A DNA stretch of 64,000 bases from Zantedeschia hybrid cultivar. Taxonomy: Eukaryota; Streptophyta; Magnoliopsida; Alismatales; Araceae. Of the stretch, positions 34,796 through 45,064 are shown piece by piece (the stretch's first letter is position 1; every line of letters begins with the position of its first letter). The translations under genes were made by a program, and so were the position numbers. Location: contig JARZZO010000003.1 of the NCBI GenBank assembly GCA_030544215.1, positions 48,342,045 to 48,406,044 on the forward strand, given 5' to 3'. Under the pieces are notes generated by a model. It was not told the DNA's origin and did no database searches. It saw only the letters and a program-made list of their open reading frames with translations.

Positions 34796-35755
34796 CTTTG
34801 CCGTCTCCCATAAACGAAAGCTGATTGATTTTCTTCAATTAATTTGCCAATCACCCTTTTCAATCTTAAAGCCAAAACCTTGGCCAAATTTTGTAACAAC
34901 AATTTAACAAACTTATTGGCCTGAAGTCCTTCAATTCTACTGCAGCTTCTTTTTTTAGGCAGCAAAACTAGGAATGTTTGATTAACAATTCACACCCTGT
35001 TCCTTGTATGAAACATTCTTGAACTGCTCTGATTACACCATTTTTTATAACTTTCTAAGATTTCTGGTAGAAAAACATTGGAAACCCGTCAGGTCCTGGT
35101 GCTTTATCACTACCGAGACTGAAAGTGGATTCAGTAACTTCTTCCTCTGAGATACTGCTGATCAGCATATGTTTGTCCTCTGACGTGAGTGTTGGCAAAT
35201 CACTATCACACCATGGTGGAAACCATCTGTTCTTTGCAGCAAATAAATTGGAGTCATAAAGTACCACTTCCGAACCTATAAGATTTCGGTCCTCAATCCA
35301 TGTATCCTCTTTTTTAAGCATAGAAATAAACTTCCTACACCTTCTACCATTAGCAATACAATGAAAATAACTGATATCAAAGTCCCCTTCCTTCAACCAA
35401 GTAACTCTTGATTGTTGTTTCCACATAATTTCTTCTTCTTTCAACCAATCTGTATAAGAAGAAAGAAGATCAGTTTTCTCCTGCTGCTCCTGAAGTAGTG
35501 AAGTGTCTTAACTTCTTTGTTCTTCAATGAGTTCTAGGTGTTGAATCTTGTAATTCCACTCCTATATTTTGTAATATCTATTCTTCCTCGATTCACTGGC
35601 CCAAAGCTTTGATTTTTTGTCTCAACACACGCAATTTCAGAAACAAAGTTTTTGGACCTGCATGCTTCCCTAAGTCTTGTTGCCAGGTCTGAGAGACCAA
35701 ATTCACAAACTGCTCATCACTCAGCCATATTTGCTAGAATCTGAATACCTTGTTT
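34796..35755 (-). pseudogene. LINE ORF2 reverse transcriptase part, continuing the endonuclease at 42097-43148
   Basis: The minus strand reads MWLSDEQFVNLVSQTW (about 35735), EEIMWKQQSRVTWLKEGDFD (35440-35380), GSDKAPGPDGFPMFFYQKS (35115-35055) and ILAKVLALRLKRVIGKLIEE then NQSAFVYGR (34880-34800). This is the normal order of LINE ORF2 from linker to RT motif. Its upstream half lies on the far side of the hAT nest, beyond 42097. The RT ends after NQSAFVYGR, before the catalytic motifs, and runs in frame into the ORF1 of another LINE. Confidence 0.8.
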
Positions 35756-37111
35756 GTTATAGATAGGGCTGGCAATGAGCCGAGCAGCTTGCGAGCTGCT
35801 CAGACTTTGCTCAAGTTGAGCTCGACTCGGCTCGACTCGTTCAATTAAACAAACTGAGCTCGAGTCCAAATAATAGCTCGTTGAGTCAAACGAGCCGAGT
35901 TCAATCTCAGTGGAACTTCGTTCGGGTGGCTCGCAAGCCGGAAACGATTTTAACGTCCCAGCTAACAGGAACCCAGTGAGTTGAACAGTTAGCTATACTC
36001 AGCTATAATGGGTAAAAGGGAACGCCAACTCAGCTATACGGGCAGACATGCTTTTGAAACTCAAAAAAACTCTGAAACATTATAGTGTGAAGAAGTTTTT
36101 TGTAATCTCCGATACAGGACTAACTTGCTGCAAACCCCACCCCCGTTGCGGGAGCTCCTAACTCCAAAGCTATAAGATTAGTCCTACATCGGTTTTTTAG
36201 ACTTTTATCTCTGCCCAGTCTTTCTATAAATTAGACCCCCTCTAGGCTGTAGTGTTGTTTGTAACCAATGGGCCTATGTGTAATGGGCTTTCAAGCCAAC
36301 GAGCTGGGCCCATCCTGGTGGTTCTGCATACATTTTAATGGGTTTCTAAGCCCAACAAAATGGGCTCAAACATGGTTTTGGGCCAGCCGGCCAATGGGTT
36401 GGGCTCATGGATGGCAGTTTCGGCCGGTACACCCATTAAGGGCCGGTACCAATAAAAAAAAAAAAAGTAATAAACACTGTACCAGGCCGGTACGCCCGGT
36501 GTGTTTCATTTTCCCCTCTCACAGAAACAGATCTGTGAGAAGGAAGCTCGTTCTTGGCAAGGAGAGGAAGGAGCCGCCGCCGCCGCCACCCGCCGCCGCA
36601 GCCGGAGAAGTTTTCACCCTCTGCCGGAGACGTTTTCACCATTTTGGGTGGAAGAAAAAAATAAGATATAATATATATTTTAAATGTAGTGATTATTTTT
36701 TAGTTGGTAACTAATTCTTAGATTCTTTACGTTCATTTTCTTAGTAAAATAGACAACCCCCAATTTTGACCCTAAGCAGTTAAAAATTGGGACTTTTGTC
36801 TAATTACTTAAATTCATGGTCGGCCGGGTCGGACCGGGTCGGATCGGATCGCCCGGTCCGCTCGGAATCGGAGCGGTCCGACCCGACCCCGAGCCCCGAC
36901 CCAACGATCCCAGCCGGGATCGCTGGGATCGGGTTGGGCTCGGTCGGGTCGGCCGACCCCAACCCGGGTCGGTCCGGGTCGGACCGGTCCGGCCGACCCG
37001 GCCACCCAACGGCTAGTTCTGAACTAGCCGTTGGGTAGCCGTTGGGAACCCATTCAAATGGGTTCCCAACGGTTGGGAGGGGCTTCTAAGCCCCTCCAAG
37101 TCCCCCCCAAG

Positions 37112-37126
37112 TCCCTATAAAACCCC
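37112..37126 (+). promoter_or_regulatory. Probable TATA box of the inner hAT transposase
   Basis: CCCTATAAAACCCCC lies about 440 bp upstream of the transposase ATG, ahead of the (CT)n tract and an intron-like leader. The same sequence is kept in the deletion derivative (minus strand, about 28277-28263). Confidence 0.55.
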
Positions 37127-37180
37127 CTCCTACCCTTCTCTCCCTCATTCACACAAATTCTCATTTCTCTCTCTCTCTAA

Positions 37181-37216
<36 letters not shown>

Positions 37217-37558
37217 AGCTCTCATACTCTCTCAAAGACTCAAAGCTCTCTTAACTTCTTTCTCTCCAAACTTCCAAAGCTCTCTAGAGTTCTAAACTCT
37301 AAAGGACGGACCGACGGACTACATCAATTTTTTTTCATCATATTATTTTTATTGCATTTTAATTTTTCTCTCTAACCTCTTTTTGTCTTTGTAGCTTTAT
37401 TTCTCATTGTCTCTCACTCTCCCTCGAGGTATGATATGAAATCTCACTCTCTTTCTATATGTTTTTTCTTATTTCTCACCATTTCTCTTTATGTAATTAG
37501 TTAATTAGTTAATTACTAATTATCTCTTTCCCTATTAATATATTTTTTATTTTTAAAG

Positions 37559-40500
37559 ATGTCGACTTCTGAGCATAATGAGGCCACATCTGTCATCTCT
37601 CGTGGTGACCCGGGATGGAACCACTGCACCGTCGTAGACATGGCTTCACGCAAAGTCAAATGCAACTACTGCAGTCGGATTATTTCGGGTGGAGTTTTTC
37701 GTCTAAAACAACATATTGGGGGTGTCAAAGGAGAAGTGAAGGCTTGTACTGCTGCACCACTAGAGGTAAAAAATCAATTCAAAAATTACCTACGACAAAG
37801 AGAGTTGGAAAAAGGAGCAGCATCAACGATGAGAGGCCAAATTAGGGAGGAAATGACACGGCCCTCAGGTCAAGGTATTCATATTCACCCTCCGGGAGAT
37901 AGATCTCGGGAGGGAGACATAGACCCTACCAGAAGGAGATCCACTGCATTTGAAGACTTCTCTCGAGGTATTATTTGATTTAAAATTTTCAATTAATTAT
38001 TTACTTCTTTATACTTCATCTCGATTAAATTAGTCTAATCATCTATTTTAATTTAAAGATGATATACGTCGAGCCATGGACGAAAGTAGACGATCTTTTG
38101 CTGATGAGGATGTGTATAGACGCACCGGTCGACACGTTGGGCAAGGGAGTGGATCCGGACATGGATCCAACGAGGAGGAAATTCATGACTTGACTAGGGA
38201 CAATGATCCTAGAGTGGGTCCTATAGATGCTTTCCTAACAAGACGGAGAGGTAGACAACCATCAATCACAGCTGCTATGAAGAACCTGAAGGTATGCAAG
38301 GAGAAGATTGGACGTGCTGTTTCGAGATGGTTTGTTTATAACAGTGTACCTGCCAATGCTGCAAAGGGTCCTTATTGGGAGGACATGATTGAGACTATTG
38401 GAGATGTGGGTAAGGGTATTCCTGGACCAACCCCCAAGGAGATATACAACACTTATCTTCCTCAAGAGGTAAGTGATCTCCAGGAGTATATCAAGTCGTT
38501 TGAGCGAATTTGGGATGAAAGAGGATGCACAATAATGACAGATGGCTAGACAGGTGAGTACATTGAATTAGTTTAACATATTTAGAAATTAGAATCTTAG
38601 ATTAACAGATTATATTTTTAGTTAATTTAGACATTCGCTAACATCTATAACATTATTTGAATAGGAATTACGAGAAGAAGTTTGATTAACTTCCTTATAT
38701 ACTGTCAAGCTGGGACTGTATTTTGGAAGTCCGTAGATGCTAGTGGAAAGGTAAAGAATGCTGAATATCTTTTCAAGTTAATTGATGACATTGTGGAGCA
38801 GGTGGGAGAAGATCGGGTTGTCCAAGTTGTAACAGATAATGCAGCTTCATATAAAGCTGCGTGCCATATGTTAATGGCGAAGAGGCCACATCTATATTGG
38901 CTTCCTTGCTCTGCTCATTCCCTAGATTTGATGCTAGAAGATATTGGGAAAGATGTCAAAATTACTGAAACAGTGAAGTCAGCCCAATTCATCACATCCT
39001 ATATCTACAACCATAACTATGTGCTCACGTTGATGCGTGAACACACTGGACAGAGGGAGTTACTACGTCCTGGGGTAACTCGTTTCGCCTCCACATACAT
39101 TTCCTTGGAGAGTATACAATCACAAAAACGTCCCTTGAAGCAGATGATTTCAAGTAAAGGATGGGAGGATTGGATGACAAGGCACGCGAAGCATGATGCT
39201 AGAGACAAGGGGAAGCAGGTTGAGGACTTGATTGAGAGCCGAGAGTATTGGAAGGATATAAAGATGATCTTGAGCGTAGTTGAACCTCTTGTGCGGGTTC
39301 TGAGGATGGTGGATGGAGATAAGAAGGCCACAATGGGATATTTATATGAAGCTATGGACCGTGCAAAGGAAGACATTGCTAGGGCCAACAAAAATACATA
39401 CAGAAAGTGGTGGGATATTATAGATGCAAGATGGGATAGAACACTCCACCATGACTTGCATGCGGCAGGTAACAAAATAAGTCAATCCATATTGGTCGCC
39501 ATTTTATTTCCTATAAGTTTTATTTCATTTTTAATTTATTTTTCAATTCTTTAGGTCATTTCTTCAACCCAAGATACCAATATAGCTCTGCTACTCAACA
39601 TGCGCCCAATGATGAAGAAGTACTCCGTGGGACTCAAAATGTAATTCGGCGTTTGTTACATGATGAGGATCGAGCTATCATAGCATGCAACAAAATGCAT
39701 CACTATAGGCTCCGGACATTACATTTTGGTACTCATCGTGCTCAACGGGCAGTCATGTTGCTTTCACCAGGTATTTAGAATTTTACACATAACTAATACT
39801 TTCAAAAAATTGTTATCAACTTATCATGCATAGGCTTTACAAATTACAATACTAATTGTTAGTTGGATCATTATGGAATTACAGCTGATTGGTGGATGGA
39901 TCATGGGAAGGCTCCAGGTTATGAAGATCTTGCTTATGTTGCTATCCGTGTATTGAGCCAAACCACCTCCTCTTCTGGCTGTGAGAGGAACTGGTCTACA
40001 TTTAGCTTGATACACACCAAGCAAAGGAACCGATTAAGCTCAGCGAGATTAGAGCAATTGGTCTTTTGCCACTACAACATGCGCTTGAAATTAAAGAATC
40101 TTCAAAAAATTCAAGAGAACCAAAGAGAAGAAGAACGATGGAGAGATGAAGTTGCTGGAAGACCGGTGCAAGCAGAACAACAAGTTGAGGAACCAATCGA
40201 TCTGGACGAGATATTTGAGGAGCAGAACCCACTGAATGCATGGGTGGATGCAAGGAATGTTTTGAGTCCATCAGAATTCGATCCAAACGATCGGTCATGG
40301 GCAGAAGGACAATTAGATGGTGTTCCCTTGTCCGTTGAGTTTCAACTTCCACCTCCTTCAAAACGGCAAAAGAAATCCACCCCACAAAGTTCAGGTAAGG
40401 GTAAAGGCAAACTAATGGATGTTGATATTGCAGATTTAGAAACTGTACAAGAAGATGAGTCAGACGAGACACCAGAGCCGAGCGACAAGGTCGTTTACCA

Positions 40501-41128
40501 AACTTCAGACGACTCTACTTCGGCAACGACTACCCCTGACGATGACGATGATGATCCACATGGAAGTCAAGGTGGATCCTTGCAACAACGGTCATCTCGA
40601 GGACGTGGAGGATCAAGTCAACATGGTGAAGCTCCTCCAATGATTTTCACAGGAGAGCAAGAATTTACGCATGCTACGCAGGATGATGACCACTCCAGTA
40701 GGTTGGCTAAGGGCACATCAGCAACAAATAAAGGCAAAGGGAAACAACAACAAGAGCTCCTAAAGAGAACATCCTCTCAAGAGCATTCGTCTGATGCATC
40801 CTCTCAAGTTCCATTAGAGGGTTATAGTCCTTATGGATATCTAGGTACATATTATCAACATCCACCACCCTATGATGCATCGAGTTACTTAGGAGGATAT
40901 CCCACTTATCCTCCAACTTCAGATATTTCCTCTTATCAATCCTCAACCTCAGAAGGATCTTATCATGAGCCAAAGACACAGGGATGGATACCGGTGACAA
41001 TAATCTACCCATTCACAGATGAGTATAACCGATTTGTACAGGAATATGAACAATGTTACCAAGCTTATATGTCTTGGGCCGATTATGTGCAACATTTGTA
41101 TAGCACCTACAATGTAAGGCTAGAATAA
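37559..41128 (+). pseudogene. hAT transposase with one premature stop
   Basis: Exons: 37559-37967 (BED finger, KCNYC ... FRLKQHIGGVKGEVKAC); 38059-38553 (QPSITAAMKNLKVCKEKIGR, ending at MTDG*T); 38665-39468 (DUF659/catalytic core: VDASGKVKNAEYLFKLIDDI, VVTDNAASYKAA, LPCSAHSLDLMLEDIGK); 39555-39770; 39863-41128 (dimerisation domain: LSQTTSSSGCERNWSTFSLI, then a long Ser/Gln/Gly/Tyr-rich tail). Exons 1-4 join in phase; the exon 4-5 phase is unclear. The stop at 38547-38549 (TAG) replaces the Trp expected in the conserved TDGWT motif, so this copy is probably inactive unless read through. Transposases of this class cut and re-join the element ends in the nucleus. Confidence 0.85.
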
Positions 41129-41624
41129 ATGTATGTCTACTTGTTCTGTCACTTTGTGTGAGTGTTTTTTTTTTATTATCATGTAATACTTAGGGGTAAG
41201 GTTTTATGTCCCCCCCATGTATTGTATTCAAGTTTTTTTCAAAGTTAATAAAAATTCAAGGGCTTACCCAAGGTCCTAGATAAGTTTTGGGTAAATATAA
41301 TTTTTCCTGATTTTTTGAATTTTTTTCTTCTTTTTTCGACTTGTTTTTCTATTTTTTTCCTATTTTCTTCTATTTTTTCCCCTTTTTATAAATTGGATCG
41401 GCCAAACCGGTCCGGCTCGGTCCGGACCGGTTCGGGATCGGATCGGATCGGCCGATCCACTCGGTCAGGACCGGACCGATCCGAGTCCGACCCCCGAGTT
41501 GGCCTACCTTGCTTAAATTAAACATCAATTGAAGCCTAATTAAGCTTCATTGCAGGTTTCAAAGTAGGAGTGTACTATGAATTTCGTTGATCGACGGTTA
41601 ATTAAGGAAAATCTCCAATTTTGA

Positions 41625-41710
41625 CCCTAATTAGCGGTTAAAAATTCGGACTTTTGTCTAATTACTTAAATTGAACATCAATTGAAGCCTAATTAAGCTT
41701 CATTGCACTA
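41625..41710. repeat. Direct repeat within the middle hAT
   Basis: CAATTTTGACCCTAA.TAGC, GGACTTTTGTCTAATTAC and AACATCAATTGAAGCC recur; the other copy spans 36755-36814 and 41520-41557 and is split by the inner hAT. This gives a second, unoccupied copy of the target site. Confidence 0.8.
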
Positions 41711-42082
41711 GTATGTGTTACGTGTACTTCTTTATCTTAACCCACCTTTGTCACACTCAACACATAGCTAATTAATTGTTTATATTTTTTATGATTTTTT
41801 TTATTTTTTCTGATTTTTTCTTTTTTCTTCCTTTTTTCTGATTTTTTGGGCCCTTTTAAGCCCGTACCGCCGGTACCGGTACCGGTACTGCCATCCTTGG
41901 TTGGGTTGGGTTGGGGCTCGAACTAGGCTCAGGCTCAGCTCGAAATTGATTTATTTTACTCAAGCCCGAGCTTGAGCTGGAGTTTGGGCTTGACATGAGG
42001 CTCGGGCTCAGCTCGAGCTCGAGTTTTTTGTGTTGAGCCAAGCTCGAGCTGGCCAAAGCTCGGCTCGGCTCGGCTCATTGCC

Positions 42083-42364
42083 ATCCCTAGTTACAGAGTC
42101 CTCCCGACAGTTCAAAACTATAGCATTCTGATCAGAAACACCCCTAGGCAATAGAGAAACCTTCGCCTAAGGAAATAAAGATTCCCATTTACCATCCACA
42201 AAATTCTATTCAGCTTTGACAACATCCCTAGTTACAGAGTCCTCCCGACAGTGCAAAACTATAGCATTGTGATCAGAAACACCCCTAGGCAATAGAGAAA
42301 CCTTCGCCTAAGGAAATAAAGATTCCCATTTACCATCCACAAAATTCTATTCAGCTTTGACAAA
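42083..42364. repeat. 141 bp tandem duplication beside the outer hAT
   Basis: Two copies begin CATCCCTAGTTACAGAGTCC (42083 and 42224) and differ at a few positions (CATTCTGAT/CATTGTGAT). The repeated unit includes the last 7-8 bp of the hAT end, its target duplication and about 125 bp of LINE sequence. Confidence 0.9.
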
Positions 42365-43148
42365 AAAAGAAGGCACATGCCTACCATTGCTCCATGATCC
42401 CATTTGTCCACCGTAACTCTCTCAGCCCACAATCCTCTATCCAGGAGTTGACATGATGGATTCCTGCAGTGAAATCACCCTTCCTGCTTCTTTCTTCAGG
42501 AACTCTGACTTCATTGAAGTCCCCTGTCACACACCAAGGAAAGTCAAATTGCAACTGGCACCCTCTCAACTCAACCCACAAGCTTCTCTTTTGTGAGCTG
42601 TTGTTGGACCACATACCCCTATGAACATCTATTTATTAGAATTACCACCCCTACTAAAGAGAATAGAAACATAGAAGGGTGGGCCTGGAACAACGGTTAA
42701 GTTGCCCTATTTGTGACCTGGAGGTCACGGGTTCGAACCAAGGAAACATCCACTCTACTTAGCATAGGTAAGGTTGCATACATCGTCCCTTCCCTAGACC
42801 CCACAAATGGTGGGAGCCTCGTGCACTAGGCACACCCCCCCCCCCCTTTTTTTTTTTTTTTACTGAAGAGAATAGAAAACAAAATGCTCACCCACACTCA
42901 GAAATTGGCCCTTCCATACAAAAGAATCCCAAGCCACAGAATCCCTCCTGACTGCCCCTCAGCTCTTCTAAAGCAAACTCCACACTATTGAACCCTGTAA
43001 CAGCCTTAACCAGAGTCTCCTGCATAGCCACTATTTTTGTTTCGTGAAGACAAACAATCGTAACTTTTTTACTCTTGATAACATCACAGACAGCAAGCTG
43101 TTTCACCTTGTCGTTCAACCCTCTAATATTCCAAGACATCAAGATCAT
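42097..43148 (-). pseudogene. LINE ORF2 endonuclease (interrupted by SINE)
   Basis: The minus strand starts at ATG 43148: MILMSWNIRGLNDKVKQLAV, then VTIVCLHETK. After the SINE at 42671-42862 it continues with FPWCVTGDFNEVRVPEERS (GDFNEV motif), then, near 42100, SLLPRGVSDQNAIVLNC. These are the conserved blocks of plant LINE endonuclease: N-terminal SWNIRGL, HETK, GDFNEVR and the SDH-type C-terminal motif (here SDQ). The reading passes the 141 bp duplication, then the outer hAT, and resumes as RT at 35755. Confidence 0.85.
42671..42862 (+). mobile_element. Au-type SINE
   Basis: The 192 bp element has a Pol III A-box-like start (GTGGGCCTGGAACAACGG) and a B box (GGGTTCGAACC). It has the Au SINE tail region (GGTAAGGTTGCATACA ... 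GGGAGCCTCGTGCACTAGG) and ends in a C-run and T-run. Target duplications flank it: ACTAAAGAGAATAGAAAC (42653-42670) and ACTGAAGAGAATAGAAAAC (42863-42881). It sits inside the LINE endonuclease. Au SINEs are known from many angiosperms. Confidence 0.9.
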
Positions 43149-43179
43149 GTTTGAACCTATTCCTCTGCCTGTCTGATGG

Positions 43180-44940
43180 AATTTTCTGTATCTTTCTGAG
43201 AGTCTCTAATTAGAGTCACAACTCTCTCCTCACTTTGGTTTTTTTCTTCGATGCTTCTGCATGCCTTGCACAATTTTTTTCTTTACTGACCCACCTTCCC
43301 TTCCAGATGCACTCCCAGTCCCGCTGCCTTCTCAATAATTTCCTGATTTTCCCAACCATCGAGAAAGGAAACTGGCACTTCCATAGTATCAGAAACAGCT
43401 ACCATTCCCTCTTTTCTGCCTTACCTTGCTTTTCCGGTAACTGGGCGAGACAGTCGAAGTCGATCCGAGAAGGTAAAAGAGGACGGGATGTGGAAGGGGA
43501 ATCTGCTGAGTTGATTGTTAGCTTACCTGGACTGATCGAGGACAGCCACAGAGAGAGATCCTTTCCCTCAGACACCGGAGCATACAATGGCTTGTCATCA
43601 CCTTGGTCCTCCAAGGAAAAAGGATTTTTCGCCAGAGATGACGAACCCTCTGTAGCAGACGCCGGATGATTTGGATCTCCTGCCATATTAGATAGGGTTT
43701 CCGTTGCCTTCACCACCTCATCGTCATGAAGATCGCCGCACAGATTCTGTGTATCCTACTCCAGGAGCATCCTTACTTTATTTGAGCAACGGTAAACTTT
43801 GGAAAACCTTCCCTCCACATGATGTCCACAGAATTACCACTCTTGCCCCCACCGACTCCTTCCTCCATATATTTAACAGGGCCAGAACTGACAAGAAGCT
43901 TTCCTTCTGTTATTACCACACTTTGCAAACCAGAGCATATCTGTTCAGCTGGGTCCACGTCATCATTCACGTCCTCATGTGGGATTGTGAGTTCCTTATT
44001 CACCGATTCTAGATGTGTCTACTCGCCTAGAATCGCCGTCTTCTTCCTCTCGCCTGATACACCATCCGCCGTAGCTGCTCTGTACCTGCTATACTCCTGC
44101 ACCACTTCTGCATATGTCCACCCTTCTTCAACATTGGATCTGCTGTGATCATCAATTCTTCAACCAAAGTAATCCAGAACTTCGTTGAACACCATCGCAT
44201 TTTTATCTTCTCCAGCACTACGGCATCATCATCCACTCAACTAGTATTCTTGCATAGCCCAAAATTTTCCATGAGTTTCTATCCTCACAAACTCTTCTTA
44301 AAACACCAAAGGAAGACACTATTATAGTGAACACTTCTAAATCCCACAAGACGAAAGGTAACCCTTCAATTTGATACCAAACCAATCACCCTGTTTTTGC
44401 TTTCTTCATCTCATATTCCGGTACCTACGGTGACCACGTCATCTCCCCATTGCACTCCAGCAGAGCTTGTCTAGTCTTTAGTGAAGGTGGCCATAGAATA
44501 ACTGAATCTTCCTTGAAATCTTCCAATATTTAACTTCCGGCCATTCCTGCAGTGACTTATGAATAGTATCGATATCACCTTCACCTTTGGCCTGCACACC
44601 GATCAAACAACTTCTAAATGCATCCAGGTTTTTGCAAAAAGCGAAGAACCGTGGCACATCTACCCATGCACCCTTCAAATGACATGGAACCCTCTCTTCA
44701 CAATCTTCACCATACTTCTCCCCAGAATCAATCTCTTCCACACAGGAGTAGCTGTGATGCCCAACTCTGCCGCTTTTCCAACAAACTACTCCAATCCTGC
44801 AGTTCTGTACTCGATGTTCTGGAGAAAAACATCTAAAACATCTTCTGCTCAAACCTGAAGCTCCATACTTTGTCTTCCTCCCCCCTCCTACCTCAAAAAC
44901 TCTCCTCACATCCTTCTCCTTGTCCTGAATCTGCTCCTAT
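43180..44940 (-). pseudogene. LINE ORF1
   Basis: Minus-strand remnants start near 44990 with a basic N-terminus (MAARKRSQTGGREGQG). Two zinc knuckles follow, CFRCFSPEHRVQNC and CWKSGRVGHHSYSC (44850-44750); the second matches CX3(S)..H..C only loosely. Then come DUF4283-like and variable parts (44236-43773) and a Ser/Pro-rich end (43716-43399). Frameshifts and stops separate them. ORF2 of the same element follows at 43148. Confidence 0.7.
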
Positions 44941-45064
44941 TGAAGTTCCTTGGATTCTTCCGCCCCGCTCCTAACCCTTGTCCCTCTCTTCCCCCTGTCT
45001 GCGATCTCTTTCTCGCTGCCATCCTAGTTGCCTCTCGCTCCCGTCTCTCCCCTCCGTTGCTGCC

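Larger units (their letters stand above)
36815..41511 (+). mobile_element. Inner full-length hAT element
   Basis: The 4,697 bp element has a perfect 8 bp duplication CTTAAATT (36807-36814, 41512-41519). Its ends are CATGGTCGGCC and GGCCTACCTTG, inverted. Subterminal GC-rich regions (36815-37010, 41395-41490) are packed with GGTCCG / CGGACC / GATCGG motifs. It carries the transposase at 37559-41128. It has a (CT)n run at about 37176-37215 whose length differs from the relative at 26248-28575. A polyadenylation-like AATAAA is at about 41246. Confidence 0.95.
36406..41899. mobile_element. Middle non-autonomous hAT element
   Basis: The ends are CATGGATGGCAG and CTGCCATCCTTG (the latter's reverse complement is CAAGGATGGCAG). 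The 8 bp duplication is GTTGGGCT / GTTGGGTT (36398-36405, 41900-41907). Subterminal repeats are rich in GGTACCGG. Without the inner hAT it is about 0.8 kb. It contains a diverged ~95 bp direct repeat (36755-36814 continued at 41520-41557, and 41625-41710), in one copy of which the inner hAT sits. A GC-rich stretch at 36570-36610 encodes alanine/proline runs only. Confidence 0.85.
35764..42089. mobile_element. Outer non-autonomous hAT element (host of two nested hATs)
   Basis: The ends TAGGGCTGGCAATGAGCC and GGCTCATTGCCATCCCTA are inverted repeats. The 8 bp target duplication is GTTATAGA / GTTACAGA (35756-35763, 42090-42097). Subterminal regions are full of GAGCTCGAG / GGCTCGG motifs, a common hAT feature. 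After subtracting the nested element (36406-41899 plus one 8 bp duplication) about 0.8 kb is left, without a transposase. It was inserted in a LINE ORF2: the LINE frame reads NCREDSV at 42100 and resumes at 35755. Confidence 0.9.

Noticed and set aside
42690..42760. tRNA gene (B box GGGTTCGAACC)
   Set aside because: No cloverleaf can be formed in full; the Au-type tail, T-run end and target duplications show a SINE.
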